Shown: in pieces, positions 62,154-64,000 of the stretch | Numbering within the stretch: the stretch's first letter is position 1 | Layout of the letters: each line of letters opens with the position of its first letter | Assembly (NCBI RefSeq): GCF_002159845.1 | Contig: NZ_NFJK01000016.1 | Span: 1 to 64,000 of the forward strand | Direction of reading: 5' to 3' | DNA: 64,000 nucleotides | Origin: Anaeromassilibacillus sp. An250 | GTDB taxonomy: Bacteria; Bacillota; Clostridia; Oscillospirales; Acutalibacteraceae | Notes under the pieces: model-generated | What the model was told of the DNA's origin: nothing | The model's input: only the letters and a program-made list of their open reading frames with translations | Database searches by the model: none | Translations under genes and position numbers: made by a program

Positions 62154-63107
62154 TTATTTGCCCAGAAGTGCCGCACCGATGATGCCTGCGTCGTTGCCGA
62201 GCTGTGCCTTGCAGATCTTCGTGCGCACCTTTGCGCCGCCGTACTGCTCACGGTCTACATATTCGCGCACAGGGGCCAACAGGGTTTCACCCTCGTTGCA
62301 GATGCCGCCGCCGATGCACAGAATGTCCGGTTGGAGGGTATTGACGCAGTTAGCCAAACCGCAGCCGAGGTAAGCGATGTATTCATCGACAACCTTCTTG
62401 CCGACCGGGTCGCCTGCACGCATAGCGTCGAACGCTGTACGGCCGTTTACATTGTCAAGGTTTCCGTCGACCAGTTTCCAGATGGGGCTCTCCTTGTCTG
62501 GATTGGCAAGCATAGCCTCTTTTGTGCTGATGATCAGGCCCGTTGCGGAGGAATAGCGCTCCCAGCATCCGTCGCGTCCGCAGGAACAATGACGGCCGTT
62601 AAACACAATGACCGTGTGGCCCATTTCACCAGCGCAGAAGTTGGAACCGGAATAGATTTTCCCGTCAATGATGATGCCGCTTCCTACGCCGGTTCCCAAT
62701 GTGATCGCCAAAGCGTTCCGCGCACCCTTCAATGCACCCGCCTGATATTCCCCATAGGCGGCTGCATTTGCGTCGTTCTCCACGATAACCTCTTTTTTCA
62801 TGCGCTCTTGCAGCATACGCTTCAACGGGAAATTATTAAAATACAGGTTGTTGGAAAATTCTACAACACCCAATTCACGGTTGACCGTGCCAGGGGTGCC
62901 GATTCCCACCCACGGGATGTCGTCGATTGTAACGCCTGCATCCTCCAGAGCGGCAAAGGCCGTCACTGCGAGCTGTTCACACATCTCTTCCGAGGAACAG
63001 GGGACGCGGGTCTTATTCTTTCCACGTCCAATAATTTGATAATTTTCGTCCACCACGCCTACGGCTATGTTGGTTCCGCCGAGGTCAATGCCAAGATAGT
63101 ATGCCAT
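62154..63107 (-). CDS. ROK-family glucokinase/sugar kinase
   Basis: 317 residues. ATP-phosphate loop IDLGGTNIAVGVVD at the start, zinc-binding ROK motif with GHTVIVFNGRHCSCGRDGCWE (CxCGxxGC-x-E), and EYQAGALKGARNALAITLGTGVGSG. Phosphorylates glucose or a related hexose. ATG at 63107 has AAGGAGG 8 nt before it; the ATG two codons upstream is too close. Upstream gene of galM in the same transcript. Confidence 0.93.
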   Translation of the reverse strand: MAYYLGIDLGGTNIAVGVVDENYQIIGRGKNKTRVPCSSEEMCEQLAVTAFAALEDAGVTIDDIPWVGIGTPGTVNRELGVVEFSNNLYFNNFPLKRMLQERMKKEVIVENDANAAAYGEYQAGALKGARNALAITLGTGVGSGIIIDGKIYSGSNFCAGEMGHTVIVFNGRHCSCGRDGCWERYSSATGLIISTKEAMLANPDKESPIWKLVDGNLDNVNGRTAFDAMRAGDPVGKKVVDEYIAYLGCGLANCVNTLQPDILCIGGGICNEGETLLAPVREYVDREQYGGAKVRTKICKAQLGNDAGIIGAALLGK

Positions 63108-63782
63108 TTTCATGTCCTCCTTGTGTTTTCATATAGAAAGTGCGACCAGCTCCAAGGGCAGCTTTTTGAGACGGAAAAGGGGAGACAGCACACGCCTTTC
63201 TGGGCCCTTGTGCCGGAGCGCATTGTTTTTGTGCAACGTCCGGTCTTCTTTCCCAGCCGCATGCCGTTTCAAATTCCTCCATGCATGCGTTATAAGACCG
63301 GAACTTGCCTTTTCCCATATGTACCGGTCTCCGGAAAGCAAGTAGATGCATCCATAAAAGGACTGGATGCTCCATTGCCAAGCCGCCCTGATTCCGTTCG
63401 GATAAAGTTTTTCACGCTATTGCATTGTTTGCCTTTAAGCTTTTGAAGCGATCGGCCCTGGTTGGCCACTTTCTTATACAAGTCAAGTTTAATTATAATC
63501 TTAATTTATTATAACATTTATTTGGATAAATTGTAAAGGAGCATATAGCGTTTTTTCTGTAGAATCTGCAAAGAATGAAGTTAGTAACTATGCCGATAGA
63601 TTTGTCCCATAGGGGGTTTTATGGTATAATAGCCTCACACGCTTGGAAAAATGGAGCATTTTTGAGTGCTGGGAGAGCATGAGACCATATATGAAAGCTT
63701 CTGCTCAAGAAAAAGGCTGGTCTTATTTTATAGAATATTGGTACTCCCAAATCTAAATCAAAAGAAAGTTGGAGCATTGATC
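63108..63782. other. Divergent promoter region
   Basis: About 675 bp with no called gene. Minus-strand promoter TTTACA-18-TATAAT (63537-63508) could serve the ROK-galM pair with a leader of about 400 nt; the content of that leader is unrecognised. Plus-strand promoter at 63602-63630 serves the glycosyltransferase gene. Open frames here lack ribosome sites. Confidence 0.4.
63602..63630 (+). promoter_or_regulatory. Promoter of the sugar transferase
   Basis: TTGTCC, 17-bp spacer, TATAAT (63625-63630), giving a 5-prime leader of about 145 nt. Confidence 0.6.
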
Positions 63783-64000
63783 ATGAAATACGAAGAGTTG
63801 CCCAAAGCGATGCAGGAGGGTGCTATAAAGCCTTACTGGGATCTGCTTCAGAAAAAAAAGGGTTCCCTGATTTTGAAGCGGCTGATGGATATTGTAGCTT
63901 CCTTTTTGATGCTGGTTATCCTCTCTCCCTTTTTATTGATCCTGGCTGCCGCAGTCAAACTGGACTCCAAGGGGCCAGTCTTTTACCGTCAGGTCCGTGT
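63783..64000 (+). CDS. Undecaprenyl-phosphate sugar transferase (partial, runs off the window)
   Basis: Only the first 72 residues are present. They contain the hallmarks of bacterial sugar transferases (WcaJ/RfbP/CpsE type): LKRLMDIVASFLMLVILSPF membrane helix, then AAAVKLDSKGPVFYRQVRV (the DSxGPVFYxQxRxG motif). These enzymes put the first sugar-phosphate on undecaprenyl phosphate to begin capsule, O-antigen or glycan synthesis. The ATG at 63783 is close to a modest GGAG. It may start a polysaccharide operon beyond the window. Confidence 0.88.
   Translation, partial: MKYEELPKAMQEGAIKPYWDLLQKKKGSLILKRLMDIVASFLMLVILSPFLLILAAAVKLDSKGPVFYRQVR

Noticed and set aside
62331-63446. 371-codon plus-strand frame opposite the ROK kinase
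   Set aside because: The minus strand has a complete kinase with zinc motif; the plus frame runs into non-coding sequence.

Overview
The window looks like chromosomal DNA of a gut-type Clostridia bacterium, probably Oscillospiraceae/Ruminococcaceae-like. The basis is a moderately GC-rich base composition, strong AAGGAGG ribosome sites, a DnaD/DnaC-like primosome pair, an LCP-family cell-wall protein, many MATE/ABC exporters and a mosaic of resistance genes, phage fragments and transport modules. Species cannot be read from the sequence. All family names rest on motifs read by eye, not on searches.

Layout. 0.1-5.1 kb: a MarR-MATE operon (mepRA-like), then a carboxymuconolactone-decarboxylase-like protein, a flavodoxin, a MerR regulator of AdhR/NmlR type and a GNAT. 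Both enzyme genes have promoters with the 19-bp spacer typical of MerR control, and a third such promoter drives a cupin gene at 24.7 kb. 5.3-19.4 kb: a long block on the minus strand with no recognisable toxin, built of immunity-type genes (DUF4261, barstar, CbrC, DUF4253, SUKH, SUFU, NTF2-fold, DUF4241, DUF5713). It includes a 1780-residue polyimmunity fusion protein. Several genes in the block are frameshifted, and a decayed WYL regulator sits at its downstream edge. 20-22.3 kb: a MATE gene behind a leader-peptide/terminator attenuator, a remnant of a cysteine-rich KTR protein typical of Tn916-type elements, and a xenobiotic (Vat/CatB-like) acetyltransferase. This looks like a transferred resistance fragment.

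22.6-30.7 kb: LCP protein, HD hydrolase, cupin, MarR plus membrane protein, a TetM-like ribosomal-protection GTPase fused to a NYN nuclease domain, a small HTH protein behind a promoter with LexA-like boxes, and TspO. 30.8-36.0 kb: a phage-derived cassette of DUF1492 regulator, zinc amidase, holin and a 1128-residue chimera in which a phage-baseplate-like N-terminal domain is joined to a GH2 glycosidase. This is the most unusual module of the window. 36.3-44.6 kb: housekeeping genes (GNAT, RNHCP protein, prfB, primosome ATPase, DnaD protein, tRNA-Gly, typA, exonuclease).

44.8-54.0 kb: a response regulator/histidine kinase/ABC ATPase/FtsX permease operon, with a 22-bp-spaced direct repeat in front of the ABC genes. 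A divergent ABC operon follows, whose middle gene fuses an ABC-2 permease to an M1 (gluzincin) aminopeptidase. 54.1-64.0 kb: a secreted cysteine-containing protein, a heterodimeric ABC exporter with one degenerate ATP site, split transketolase, galactose/glucose entry genes (galM, ROK kinase) and the start of an undecaprenyl-phosphate sugar transferase. A 19-nt hairpin repeat occurs at both 5.2 kb and 60.6 kb. A cluster of four strong stem-loops lies at 60.86-61.0 kb.
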